A stretch of DNA of 20,955 nt. It comes from Stygiolobus sp037389425 (lineage in GTDB: Archaea > Thermoproteota > Thermoprotei_A > Sulfolobales > Sulfolobaceae). Position 1 is the stretch's first letter. Each line of letters opens with the position of its first letter. Position numbers and translations under genes: made by a program. The notes beneath the pieces were generated by a model. That model saw only the letters and a list, made by a program, of their open reading frames with translations, ran no database searches and was not told the DNA's origin. This document shows positions 6,909 through 15,041 of this stretch, in pieces. The stretch spans positions 1 to 20,955 of the forward strand of contig NZ_JBBHKR010000026.1 in assembly GCF_037389425.1 (NCBI RefSeq), in the 5' to 3' direction.

Positions 6909-7191
6909 GATCAAGATGAGATGGCTGAAGAAGAGGGAGGTCGTAATTTATTATTTGCTCGAGAAGAAGTTCGGTGTTAATGAGTTTAACTTAGGCGAGG
7001 CTATTGATTACCTTTCTCCTTATTTTTCAAAGAAGGTAACAATTAACGCTATTCGTTATTTTTACAAGACTGGGATCCTTGTAAAAACCGGGGAGTTAAG
7101 GTATAGAGTTATCCCGTGGGAAGAGTACATGTTAGACGTATCTTTTAAGTACTTGAGAAGGAGGGCTACTCTTCGTCGTAGAATTCGATAG
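6907..7191 (+). CDS. small basic winged-helix-like protein
   Basis: Not recognised by name. The sequence reads as a winged helix-turn-helix: a first helix (REVVIYYLLEKKF), a segment that could be helices two and three (FNLGEAIDYLSPYF; KKVTINAIRYFYKTG), a wing (ILVKTGELRYRVI) and a very basic C-terminus (YLRRRATLRRRIR), suggesting nucleic-acid binding. The start may be GTG 6907 or, more likely, ATG 6916 (MRWLKKREV), since the GTG overlaps the end of the candidate guide RNA and its D-like box. The last 26 bases overlap the convergent gene at 7166. Function, as a regulator or chromatin-associated factor, is inference. Confidence 0.65.
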   Translation: MIKMRWLKKREVVIYYLLEKKFGVNEFNLGEAIDYLSPYFSKKVTINAIRYFYKTGILVKTGELRYRVIPWEEYMLDVSFKYLRRRATLRRRIR

Positions 7192-7492
7192 TGATCTTGA
7201 CTTTAACTTCTTTGTTGCTAAGGGGAGGGATGTTTTGACCGAAATCGACTCCTACTACTACGGGATTTCCTAAAGAGTCTGTAAATTTCACTTCCGCCAC
7301 ATATTTTTTCGATGGTCCTTGGTTTAAAGATCTCATTAATTCCTCGTATATTCTGCTCAACGCCATTTGGAATGAGAGTGGACTGGACAAGTCTTCAGGT
7401 CTAAGCTGTATTGGTACAAAGCCTCCCATGATCTCTCCTATTTTTGCTTTGCCTTCAAATTCTACTTTATAAGATGGTTGTGAGGAACTCAT
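7166..7492 (-). CDS. unrecognised 108-residue protein upstream of wHTH gene, convergent
   Basis: I do not recognise this protein. It starts MSSSQPSYKVEFEGKAKIGE and alternates strands and one clear helix (LSFQMALSRIYEELMRSLNQ). The second half (VAEVKFTDSLGNPVVVGVDFG; KVKITIEFYDEE) looks like a beta sandwich or ferredoxin-like edge. It is acidic at the C-terminus and has no cysteines, membrane segment or signal. The ATG at 7492 is preceded by an AT-rich TATA-like stretch (about 7526-7536), giving a short leader. It overlaps the 94-residue gene tail to tail by 26 bases. Confidence 0.7.
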   Translation of the reverse strand: MSSSQPSYKVEFEGKAKIGEIMGGFVPIQLRPEDLSSPLSFQMALSRIYEELMRSLNQGPSKKYVAEVKFTDSLGNPVVVGVDFGQNIPPLSNKEVKVKITIEFYDEE

Positions 7493-7540
7493 AGTATTCT
7501 AAGGATATTATTTACGCCGTAATAATTAAAATTATGTCTA

Positions 7541-7560
7541 AGAAAAGCGCGGGATAAAAA
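7541..7560 (-). terminator. T-rich terminator after alba1
   Basis: On the minus strand, a TTTTT run begins 14 bases after the alba1 stop and a second TTTTC run follows after a GC-rich spacer. Tandem oligo-T tracts like this are typical of archaeal termination. They would separate the abundant alba1 message from the downstream 108-residue gene. Confidence 0.4.
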
Positions 7561-7573
7561 CGCTTTATTACCT

Positions 7574-7867
<294 letters not shown>

Positions 7868-7983
7868 ATATATCACCCGAATCGCATTATCAGATACTTA
7901 CTAAGGTAATAAAGTTATCTAAGAGAGTGAAGTGGATAAACTTAGTATTTAAGCTAGACGCCACGATATCACCTACTTCTACG

Positions 7984-7993
7984 TTTTATAAAA
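7984..7993 (+). promoter_or_regulatory. TATA box of reverse gyrase
   Basis: The palindromic TTTTATAAAA is centred about 32 bases before the ATG at 8021, predicting transcription start about six bases before the start codon. It is the strongest TATA-like element in the alba1/reverse gyrase intergenic region. No Shine-Dalgarno sequence lies between, consistent with a near-leaderless message. Confidence 0.55.
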
Positions 7994-8020
7994 TCATACT
8001 CTACAAATGCAACATTTAGC

Positions 8021-11000
8021 ATGGTTAAGATTAGGTACTTATTCGGTTGCCCCAATTGTAATGGCCCGATTGAAGTTGACAGACTATTAAAGGGCTTACC
8101 TTGCGAGTCCTGTTTACCCGGATACGCGAAGGAATTAGACGTTAAGACGATCTACGACTTGCTAGTTAAGAATGGCACGTTGAAGAGCTATGCGGAACTA
8201 TATTATAACTTGGAAATGTTAGAAGAGTTGTCTGAACTGTTCAGGAAAGTAGTAGGAAAAGACCCTTGGCCTTTGCAGAAGTATTGGTTGAGAAAATTGG
8301 TAAGGGGAGAGAGCTTTTCCCTTTCAGCCCCTACTGGGATAGGAAAGACCACGACTTTGATGGTTTACTCGGTTTATAGAGGGGAAACCACTCTATTCAT
8401 AGTGCCTACAAACTCCCTTAAGGATCAGATTTGTCAGAGGTTAAAGGCTATCACTCCAGAGGTCTCCTGCGGTGATGCAGAGGAAGGAAAGATTAACGTA
8501 ACTACCTTTTACTCAGTTAATAGAAACACTAAGACTTACGCTGAGATAAAGCCTAAGGTAGTCATCGTTGACGACGCTGATATGATATTGAAAAGCGGGA
8601 AGACTACCGAGAGGGTTGCCACTATTCTCCAAATACCTCCTGAAGTATTTGACAAGGCAGTGCAACTGGTAAAGCTGAAGAGGATAGTCTCAGCGAAAGA
8701 GGATAAAGAACTCATGGTGAAGGTCAGGGAGCTTGAGGCTGAGGTTTATTCTTGGAGACCCGCGTCACAGTTTGTAGTGTCTAGCGCAACTCTGAGACCG
8801 AAAGGGGCTAAGCAGTTAGCGTTGAGGACTTTAGCTGGGTTCGAGCCTTCTACTGTCCAGATATACAGTAGGAATATTGTAGACTCTTACTATAACTCGT
8901 TAGATATGGTAGGATTATTGGAAAAAATAAACGATAAAGGGGCTTTGATCTTAGTCTCTAAAGACTATGGTAGGAGTAAGGTTAAGAAAATAGTTGAAGA
9001 GCTTAACGGGAAGGGGTTTAGGGCTATTCAAGCTATATCGGGAAGAAAGTTCATGGACAAGTTCTCCTCGGGAGAGGTAGACTACTTAGTAGGATCGGCG
9101 AGTTATTACGGTGTTGCCGTAAGGGGTCTGGACGAGCCTAAGAGGCTGAAATACGTGATCTTTTACGGTGTTCCCAAGACTAAGTTGCCTCTAGAGGAAT
9201 CTCTAAATAATCCATTCACTACCCTAAGGGTAGCAGAAGGGTTGTCTCTGGACGTGAGTTTACTCAGGAGGAAGTTACTAACATTATCACAGTCTGAAGT
9301 ACAAGCCTTAAAGTTTGCCCTGAGGAACTCCGAGAGCCTGAACGGTAAATTGGAGGAATTACGCGTCTATTTGATGAAGTTGAAGGAGGAAGTGGTGGAT
9401 TCACTCAAGGAGAGGAAGTTGCAAGTGTTGAAACTGGATAACTTCATAGTCAGGAGAGAGGGTAGGAAATATTTCATCTTGATCCCCGATGCGATTACAT
9501 ACATACAAGGTTCGGGAAGGGCGAGTAGGATCCTTAATAACGGTTTTACCTTGGGTCTAAGTGTGGTAATGGTGGACGATAGGGACCTCTTTGAGTTATT
9601 GATAAAGAGAGTAAGGAGTTACTCAGGGGAAGCTGTGTTTAAGAGTATTGAGGAACTGGACTTAGACGACTTAAAGAAGGAGATAAGAGAGAGTAGGGAG
9701 GGAAAGTCTAGAAGCCTTAACCTAAAGACCGCGTTAATCGTAGTTGAGTCGCCGACTAAAGCAAAAACCATCTCCAGAATTTTCAGTAGAGGTGTAAGGA
9801 GGGAACTTTACGGAGTTCCAGTTTACGAGACTATAATTATAGACGGTAATAATGTAATAGTATCCAATGTTGTAGCATCTAAAGGACATGTAACCGATTT
9901 GACTACTGAGAGTATAGGATACCATGGAGTTGAACTGGAAGACGGGATAAGGGTAAACTATTCTCCTATATACAAGTGTTACAATTGCCAGAAGACTGTC
10001 ACAAGAAGGGCAGATACGTGCCCGTATTGCGGTTCCTCATTACTGTTTTCTTCAGAAAGGATCATTAACGCAATTAGGTTATTGAGCTCTGACGTGGATG
10101 AAGTTTATATTGCTACAGACCCCGACCAAGAAGGGGAGAAGATAGCCTTTGACTTATACGCCTTGATCAGTCCGTACAACAAGAATGTGTATAGGGTATC
10201 GTACCATGAGATAACTAAGAGTGCCATTCTGGAAGCAATAAGGAATAAGTCAGGGTTTAATTATAACGCCGTTGATTCACAAATAGCAAGGAGGATTGAG
10301 GACAGATGGATAGGGTTTGAGTTGAGCAGTGTATTAAAGTCTGTAATCGGAGATCAGAACAACGGGAGCGGTAGGGTTCAGGGACCAGTCTTAGGGTGGA
10401 TCGTCCAGAGGACTGAGGAGTATAAGAGAAACATGGGTTGGGTAGTGTACGTAAAGATCGGTAACTATAGCGTTAAGAGAATATTCAAGAGTAAAGCTGA
10501 AGCTGATGAATTCGTTAAGAGTTTAAACGTTAAAGTCTACAAACTAGGGGAGCGAGTGGAAGAGGTAACGCCTTTACCGCCGTACACTACTGATTCCCTC
10601 CTCATAGACGCTTATAATAGGCTTGGGTTAAGTGCCCCTGTCACTATGAGGATCGCTCAGGAATTGTTCGAAAGTGGTTTGATCACTTACCACAGGACGG
10701 ATAGTAGTCACATCTCACCTTTAGGTATCGGTATTGCTAAGGAGTACTTAAGTAAGGTGAAATTGGAAAGTGAGTTCCAAGGAAGGAGTTGGGGAGAGAG
10801 CGGTACACATGAGGGTATCAGACCTACAAACCCCATGGATTTAAACGATTTGCAGAGGGATATTGAGGAAAACCCGTTTAAGTATTACGTAAAGTTTACT
10901 TGGGCTCACTTTAAGGTTTATGACCTGATCTTCAGGAGGTTTATTGCGAGTCAAATGAAAAGTACTAGGGTAACTTATGCAAAGGTCAAGATAGTGTTGA

Positions 11001-11482
11001 AGGAAGGGGTTGAGGAATTGGTAGAGGTACCGATAAAGGTCGAAGGTGGTTTCTCTCAAATTTATCCTTTAAGGGTCTTTGTGCTGGACGAGAGTAAAGT
11101 AGTGAGTGAGATCAAGAAGGGTTCATCGGTAACTCTGTTGGGATATGCAGATGTGATAAAGATCATGAAGGAGAAGAACATAGGTAGACCGAGTACTTAC
11201 GCAAAGACCGTATCTTCTCTAGTTAGACACGGTTATGTTGTAGAGACTAAAAAGAGGTATTTTCTGTTAGCTTCTAAAAGAGGTATGAAGGCTTATGAGG
11301 TGTTAAGTAATAACTTTTCGGACTTCGTAAGCGAAAACAGAACTAGATTGTTGTTGGATACAATAGACAAGATCTCTAAGGGGTCGTTAAAGCTTGACGT
11401 GTTTGTTAGGGACTTGTTCGCTGAGGTCAGCAGTGCTGTAAGACCCTTAATAAACTCTTCTGAGCTTGAGGAGAAGGTATGA
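8021..11482 (+). CDS. rgy: reverse gyrase (TopR2-like)
   Basis: Reverse gyrase introduces positive supercoils and is a hallmark of hyperthermophiles. The full 1153-residue helicase-topoisomerase fusion is present: N-terminal zinc finger C10-C13-C28-C31; Walker A APTGIGKTTT (about 102-111); DDAD (about 183-186); TOPRIM ESPTKAK (E near 575); second zinc finger CYNC...CPYC (about 652-670); the acidic DPDQEGEK (about 700-707); and catalytic Tyr near 890 in GLITYHRTDSSH. Crenarchaea usually have two paralogues; the position next to alba1 fits TopR2 of S. solfataricus (established synteny, recalled). There is no intein or frameshift. The last 36 bases overlap alba2 on the opposite strand. Confidence 0.97.
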   Translation: MVKIRYLFGCPNCNGPIEVDRLLKGLPCESCLPGYAKELDVKTIYDLLVKNGTLKSYAELYYNLEMLEELSELFRKVVGKDPWPLQKYWLRKLVRGESFSLSAPTGIGKTTTLMVYSVYRGETTLFIVPTNSLKDQICQRLKAITPEVSCGDAEEGKINVTTFYSVNRNTKTYAEIKPKVVIVDDADMILKSGKTTERVATILQIPPEVFDKAVQLVKLKRIVSAKEDKELMVKVRELEAEVYSWRPASQFVVSSATLRPKGAKQLALRTLAGFEPSTVQIYSRNIVDSYYNSLDMVGLLEKINDKGALILVSKDYGRSKVKKIVEELNGKGFRAIQAISGRKFMDKFSSGEVDYLVGSASYYGVAVRGLDEPKRLKYVIFYGVPKTKLPLEESLNNPFTTLRVAEGLSLDVSLLRRKLLTLSQSEVQALKFALRNSESLNGKLEELRVYLMKLKEEVVDSLKERKLQVLKLDNFIVRREGRKYFILIPDAITYIQGSGRASRILNNGFTLGLSVVMVDDRDLFELLIKRVRSYSGEAVFKSIEELDLDDLKKEIRESREGKSRSLNLKTALIVVESPTKAKTISRIFSRGVRRELYGVPVYETIIIDGNNVIVSNVVASKGHVTDLTTESIGYHGVELEDGIRVNYSPIYKCYNCQKTVTRRADTCPYCGSSLLFSSERIINAIRLLSSDVDEVYIATDPDQEGEKIAFDLYALISPYNKNVYRVSYHEITKSAILEAIRNKSGFNYNAVDSQIARRIEDRWIGFELSSVLKSVIGDQNNGSGRVQGPVLGWIVQRTEEYKRNMGWVVYVKIGNYSVKRIFKSKAEADEFVKSLNVKVYKLGERVEEVTPLPPYTTDSLLIDAYNRLGLSAPVTMRIAQELFESGLITYHRTDSSHISPLGIGIAKEYLSKVKLESEFQGRSWGESGTHEGIRPTNPMDLNDLQRDIEENPFKYYVKFTWAHFKVYDLIFRRFIASQMKSTRVTYAKVKIVLKEGVEELVEVPIKVEGGFSQIYPLRVFVLDESKVVSEIKKGSSVTLLGYADVIKIMKEKNIGRPSTYAKTVSSLVRHGYVVETKKRYFLLASKRGMKAYEVLSNNFSDFVSENRTRLLLDTIDKISKGSLKLDVFVRDLFAEVSSAVRPLINSSELEEKV

Positions 11483-11719
11483 CACCCTCCTCTTGTCTTT
11501 TACCTCGCTTCCTATGTCTACTTTCTCGAGTTTTACTCCCTCTTTAAGTCTGTCCACGAGTTGGTTGTATATGTCAACTACTTTGTTTATCTCAAAGCCG
11601 TTCCCTTTTATTTCCACTTCTTGGGAGCCTTGGTTAAAGAGGCTTATTATATCTAACACATAGTCTTCTACACTTTTTGTCCTTCCAACCACAATTTCGT
11701 TTGACTTTTTCTCACTCAT
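11447..11719 (-). CDS. alba2: chromatin protein Alba2 (Sso10b2 type)
   Basis: This is the second Alba paralogue, which forms heterodimers with Alba1 and changes how it bridges DNA duplexes. The fold is recognised from NEIVVGRTKSVEDYVLDIIS, LFNQGSQEVEIKG and the C-terminal RRVSYLLLKLRRVY. It is less like canonical Alba1 and lacks the KK pair, with RTK at the matching site. Length 90 is typical. A TATA-like TTTATTTT (11749-11756) is 30-37 bases before the ATG. The 3' end overlaps reverse gyrase tail to tail by 36 bases, so both mRNAs carry complementary 3' ends. Confidence 0.94.
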   Translation of the reverse strand: MSEKKSNEIVVGRTKSVEDYVLDIISLFNQGSQEVEIKGNGFEINKVVDIYNQLVDRLKEGVKLEKVDIGSEVKDKRRVSYLLLKLRRVY

Positions 11720-11748
11720 CTAGGATCGGATAGTTGATAACGTTTGAA

Positions 11749-11756
11749 AAAATAAA
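11749..11756 (-). promoter_or_regulatory. TATA-like box of alba2
   Basis: The minus strand reads TTTATTTT, 30-37 bases before the alba2 ATG, predicting transcription start about seven bases before it. It lies downstream of candidate guide RNA 2, so alba2 need not depend on transcription from the helicase gene. Confidence 0.45.
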
Positions 11757-11783
11757 TCTGTGCTTTGAAACTTACGTGCTTTA

Positions 11784-11832
11784 TCAGTAACACGGGCCAG
11801 AATCACCGTTCTTTATCGAAGGGCTTCATCAT
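11784..11832 (-). ncRNA. candidate C/D-box guide RNA 2, overlapping the helicase stop codon
   Basis: On the minus strand a perfect C box ATGATGA (11832-11826) overlaps the TGA stop of the Lhr-like gene and a perfect D box CTGA lies at 11787-11784. Between them, 12 bases follow the C box, then a weak D'-like AAGA, 3 bases, a weak C'-like GTGATTC, and 12 bases to the D box. The 12/3/12 spacing is the archaeal pattern. The weak inner pair could still form the two G-A pairs plus two U-A pairs. The flanks give only a partial terminal stem (G-U, mismatch, two U-A). No separate promoter is evident, so processing from the helicase transcript is assumed. Confidence 0.3.
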
Positions 11833-14633
11833 CCGAACTTTAGGTTCTGAATATAACTTATGGCGTTCAAAACTAAAAATCTGGCTATGCTCTTTTTAAC
11901 AAAATAGTACTTAGGAGATATCGAAGCTACTAGAGAATCGTTCGGGTCTTTTAATTTCAGTTCTAATATTTCGTCATACGGTATCCTTTTTAGGAACTCC
12001 TCTGGGTTTTTGACAAGATCCTTTACCCTGAATACTGATTCAGTAGCTCCTTCTGACTGGTATGCCCTCATTACCATCACATAGGACTCGTCGAGGTTAA
12101 TGGGGTTGAAGGAATTATAGTAATCATCGGATTCGGCTATCTCCTTTAAGTCCTCTAATAACGCCCATCTAGTCTCATGGGTGTCCACGTCTATGAAGTT
12201 GCAAGTCCTGTACTTAGAACTGGGCTTCCTCATCTTCTTCAGCCTTAATTCTAATGTCTTCTTCGATATTCCTAACATATCTGACAGTTCCTCTACAGTG
12301 TAGGCTCCGCCTTTGAGGGCTTGGTAAATACGGATTGAGATGTCAGAGATCCACGGTTTTATAGGAGAGTGGCTCAGTACGGCTTTACCTAACGGGGAGA
12401 ACCCGTTGATGTTTATGATCCTTATTTTTCCTTCCTTGATCATCTTTACGTATTTTATAGTTCCCTTAATGCTGAAGTATTTGTTAACGGTCTGTTTTAG
12501 GGCTTCTTCTAATATTATCTTATCTTTGCTGCTTACTTTATTTATCTTACCGAAACTGTATTGTATTTCCTTAAGTGTGGCAAAGAAGAGAGGAGATCTT
12601 TTTACGGATTTTATAAGCAGGGATTTTAGCTGCTTTTCGTCTAGGTTTATGAGGTCTTGTAACAGATCCTTGTCTACTCCCTTTATTGAAAAGCCGTAAA
12701 TTGAAGACCTTGCAGAGACATTAAGTGAGTACTTTTTAGTGGCTAAATACAATAGGGCGTGAGATAGTGTATTTGCTATCTTCTCGTTAATAAGGGTTGC
12801 ATAAACAATCTCATCGTTTTCGTTTTCTATGTAGATCGTCCTTGTATTGGGCAGAGGCAGTTGATGAATACGATAGAATTCCACTAATTTATTCAAAGCG
12901 TTCTTCGACTCTTCATCTATAAGACTATCCTCACCGTATAAGTAGTCGTCGATATTGTGTAAGACTTTCTCGATTTGCTTTGTTATTAGACTGGACTTTG
13001 ATATGTTTTCTCCTTTCCATATTGGGATTTCTCCGTTACCACTTGTAGCAGGGGCTACGTTAATTTGCATTTTATTGATGTCTATATTTACAATCCTCCA
13101 CAGTTTTCCACTTATCCTAATAATGTCGTTATTTCTCAAGTGTTTGTAGACGTATACCGCGTCTATTTCGCCGATTGTTTTGTTTTCGTAACGTAAGTTG
13201 AAGGTTTCGTCGGTACTTATAAAGGAGAAGAATTCGGAAAAGTCCTTCATCCACGTTATTTTGTTGTCTTTATCAAACCTCCAGATCTTGAAGAAGGTTT
13301 TGCCGATTTTCACCTTATCGTTCTCCTTCTTTAACAATCCGTTTTGTATCATGTACTCTACTAGCGATAAGAACTTATCGAATTTAAGTCCTTTATAATA
13401 GGAGGATTTTGTTATTAGGTTATAGAGTTTTTCAACATCTATTTCGCCGTATTGAAGGGTTATACCTATTATTTCCCTTGCCACGACGTCCATGTAAGGC
13501 ATGGATTTTGGCGGTTCTACTATCCCCGCTTTAGCGAGCTCATATAAGGATATTGCTTCTAAGATGTCGTAATCGTATAGGCATACGATTTCACCTTTAG
13601 AGACTCTGTTTATAGTGTGCCCGCTTCTTCCGAGCCTCTGGAGGAATGAAGAAACTGTGGGAGGTGGTCTATACATTATTACTTTCTTAATGTCTCCTAT
13701 ATGTATTCCAAGTTCTAGTGTTCTTGTACAAATAACAACGTCAGCCTTTCCTTCCCTGAGGTTGTTCTCTACCCTTATTTTCTCTTCTTTAGATATTGAG
13801 GAGTGATGGATAAAGATATTTTTCAGTTTACTCCTTTCTAGTTCTTCATACAATCTCTCTGTACTAAATCTTGAATTAGTGAAAAGTAATGTAGGTCTTT
13901 CTACCAGTTGGTTTACCAGTTTCGCGGTAGAGCCCCAAAGGTCTTCTCCTTCTTTTTGATTTACTTTTAGTATTTTTACTTCAAAGTCTCTCGCTCCTTC
14001 GACTTTTACTATTTTACTTTCCCTATTTGAAGAACCAAAAATGAGATTGGCTACCTTCTGTTCGTTACCTATTGTAGCGGAAAGACCTATTCTCTGGAAA
14101 TCGTAATTTGTAAAGTTCTTTAATCTTTCAAGTAATACAGATAATTGTGCCCCTCTTTTAGAGTTTACTAACTCGTGAACTTCATCAATTATTATCCACT
14201 TTATATTTCTGTAATTTTCTCTGAATTTACTCGCCCAGTCTAAATCGATTTCCAACCCTTCAGGGGTTGTGACGAGTATGTGGGGTACTTTCTTCAGCCT
14301 CAGGCTTTTTTCCTTTTGGGGTACTTCACCGTGTTTTCTGCTTACCGAAAAACCGAGTTTTGAAGTCCACCATTCGATTCTCAAAGTTATATCGTTTATG
14401 AGGGCTTTTAGCGGTGTTATGTACAGTACGGCTACGGGCTTGGTCTCGTTACGTAGCATTATGTTAAATATAGGTAACAAAGCGGCCTCGGTCTTACCGT
14501 AACCAGTAGGGGCTACAACAAGTACGTTTTTACCCTCGATAATTGGGGTAAAGGTCTCCTTCTGAACGGTAGTGAGGTCGTCCCATCCTTTTTCCTTAAT
14601 GAGCGACTGCAGTTTACAGTGTAATTTATGCAC
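11829..14633 (-). CDS. lhr: Lhr-like SF2 helicase
   Basis: Lhr-type helicases are 3'-to-5' SF2 enzymes acting on DNA forks or RNA hybrids, linked to repair. The Lhr core is recognisable: a Q-like LTTVQKETFTPI (about 20-31), Walker A APTGYGKTEA (41-50), DEVH (150-153), LSATIG (184-189), RTLELGIHIGD and motif VI QRLGRSGH (about 331-338), then a winged-helix and beta-rich region. Near 770-795 a helix-turn-helix (YTVEELSDMLGISKKTLELR) is embedded. Length 934 is close to archaeal Lhr proteins; which subgroup (aLhr1 or aLhr2) I cannot decide. The GTG start has GGTGAT five bases upstream. It shares a palindromic TATA region with the divergent zinc-finger gene. Confidence 0.9.
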   Translation of the reverse strand: MHKLHCKLQSLIKEKGWDDLTTVQKETFTPIIEGKNVLVVAPTGYGKTEAALLPIFNIMLRNETKPVAVLYITPLKALINDITLRIEWWTSKLGFSVSRKHGEVPQKEKSLRLKKVPHILVTTPEGLEIDLDWASKFRENYRNIKWIIIDEVHELVNSKRGAQLSVLLERLKNFTNYDFQRIGLSATIGNEQKVANLIFGSSNRESKIVKVEGARDFEVKILKVNQKEGEDLWGSTAKLVNQLVERPTLLFTNSRFSTERLYEELERSKLKNIFIHHSSISKEEKIRVENNLREGKADVVICTRTLELGIHIGDIKKVIMYRPPPTVSSFLQRLGRSGHTINRVSKGEIVCLYDYDILEAISLYELAKAGIVEPPKSMPYMDVVAREIIGITLQYGEIDVEKLYNLITKSSYYKGLKFDKFLSLVEYMIQNGLLKKENDKVKIGKTFFKIWRFDKDNKITWMKDFSEFFSFISTDETFNLRYENKTIGEIDAVYVYKHLRNNDIIRISGKLWRIVNIDINKMQINVAPATSGNGEIPIWKGENISKSSLITKQIEKVLHNIDDYLYGEDSLIDEESKNALNKLVEFYRIHQLPLPNTRTIYIENENDEIVYATLINEKIANTLSHALLYLATKKYSLNVSARSSIYGFSIKGVDKDLLQDLINLDEKQLKSLLIKSVKRSPLFFATLKEIQYSFGKINKVSSKDKIILEEALKQTVNKYFSIKGTIKYVKMIKEGKIRIININGFSPLGKAVLSHSPIKPWISDISIRIYQALKGGAYTVEELSDMLGISKKTLELRLKKMRKPSSKYRTCNFIDVDTHETRWALLEDLKEIAESDDYYNSFNPINLDESYVMVMRAYQSEGATESVFRVKDLVKNPEEFLKRIPYDEILELKLKDPNDSLVASISPKYYFVKKSIARFLVLNAISYIQNLKFG

Positions 14634-14669
14634 TAATAATCACCGTTATTTTAATGCACAATACACCGC

Positions 14670-14690
14670 TATTTTTAAAAATTTAAATTC
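14670..14690. promoter_or_regulatory. bidirectional TATA region between lhr and the zinc-finger gene
   Basis: A symmetric TATTTTTAAAAATTTAAA stretch serves both directions. Plus strand: TTTTTAAA at 14672-14679 is 24-31 bases before the ATG at 14703 (leaderless). Minus strand: the same core is 37-47 bases before the GTG at 14633, predicting a leader of about 15 bases that contains the GGTGAT ribosome site. So the two genes differ in translation initiation mode. Confidence 0.5.
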
Positions 14691-14702
14691 TCCGTTTGTT
14701 GT

Positions 14703-14942
14703 ATGAAAGCAAAATTAGAGTGTATTGTATGCGGGAGAAAATTCCCTGAAGGCCAAGGGATTAAATTAACAATGAAGGGAGAGGATTACTATTTTCACAG
14801 CAAGGCTTGTGCTTATACGTTTCTAAAGGAAGCGGTTTATAATGTTGATGTGGACGAGATTTCAGGGATTTTTAAAGAGTTAAGAAAGAAGTACGAGGAA
14901 ATTAACGAAAAAAAGAGGCAAGCTGCAAAGAAAGTTATATGA
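14703..14942 (+). CDS. small treble-clef zinc-finger protein (L24e/TRASH-like)
   Basis: A 79-residue protein with C7-x2-C10 (CIVCGRKF) and H32-x3-C36 (FHSKACAYTF), in the layout of the L24e/TRASH/YHS treble-clef group: CxxCG, a GxG turn (EGQGI), an aromatic pair before the second metal pair, then a helix. Histidine replaces the usual third cysteine. A charged coiled-coil-like helix (FKELRKKYEEINEKKRQAAKK) forms the C-terminus. Such proteins bind zinc and often act in metal sensing or on nucleic acids; the specific role is unknown. It is not ribosomal L24e itself in my view, because the surroundings differ and the tail is non-ribosomal. It is leaderless by its TATA position and divergent from lhr. 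Confidence 0.75.
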   Translation: MKAKLECIVCGRKFPEGQGIKLTMKGEDYYFHSKACAYTFLKEAVYNVDVDEISGIFKELRKKYEEINEKKRQAAKKVI

Positions 14943-14943
14943 A

Positions 14944-14996
14944 TCCGTTACTCAGCCCTCATCATGTTTATTTCAGTGTCCGCTATACTCTTCACA
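14944..14996 (-). ncRNA. candidate C/D-box guide RNA 3
   Basis: On the minus strand the order is: C-like box GTGAAGA (14995-14989), 12 bases, perfect D' CTGA (14976-14973), 7 bases, perfect C' ATGATGA (14965-14959), 11 bases, D-like box CGGA (14947-14944). The outer variants differ from consensus at the two positions that normally face each other (U-U), giving A-G, and the same pair occurs in candidate 4. An ATTTTAAAC element (15026-15018) is centred about 26 bases before the C box. There is no good terminal stem. It fills the gap between the zinc-finger gene and rtcB, antisense to any rtcB leader. Confidence 0.35.
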
Positions 14997-15008
14997 ATTT
15001 AAATCAGC

Positions 15009-15026
15009 TTTATTAAAGTTTAAAAT
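15009..15026. promoter_or_regulatory. rtcB promoter and overlapping opposite-strand TATA box
   Basis: Plus strand: TTTATTAA (about 15010-15017) is 25-32 bases before the rtcB ATG at 15042. The adjoining GTTTAAAAT (15018-15026) read on the minus strand is placed to start candidate guide RNA 3 near 14996. No Shine-Dalgarno sequence precedes rtcB. Confidence 0.4.
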
Positions 15027-15041
15027 AATTTTCATATCGGA

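Noticed and set aside
9734..9925. Minus-strand frames inside reverse gyrase (also 10841-11059)
   Set aside because: Antisense shadows of conserved TOPRIM and topoisomerase coding sequence.
12340..14502. Several plus-strand frames inside the Lhr-like gene
   Set aside because: All lie antisense to helicase motifs and have no start signals.
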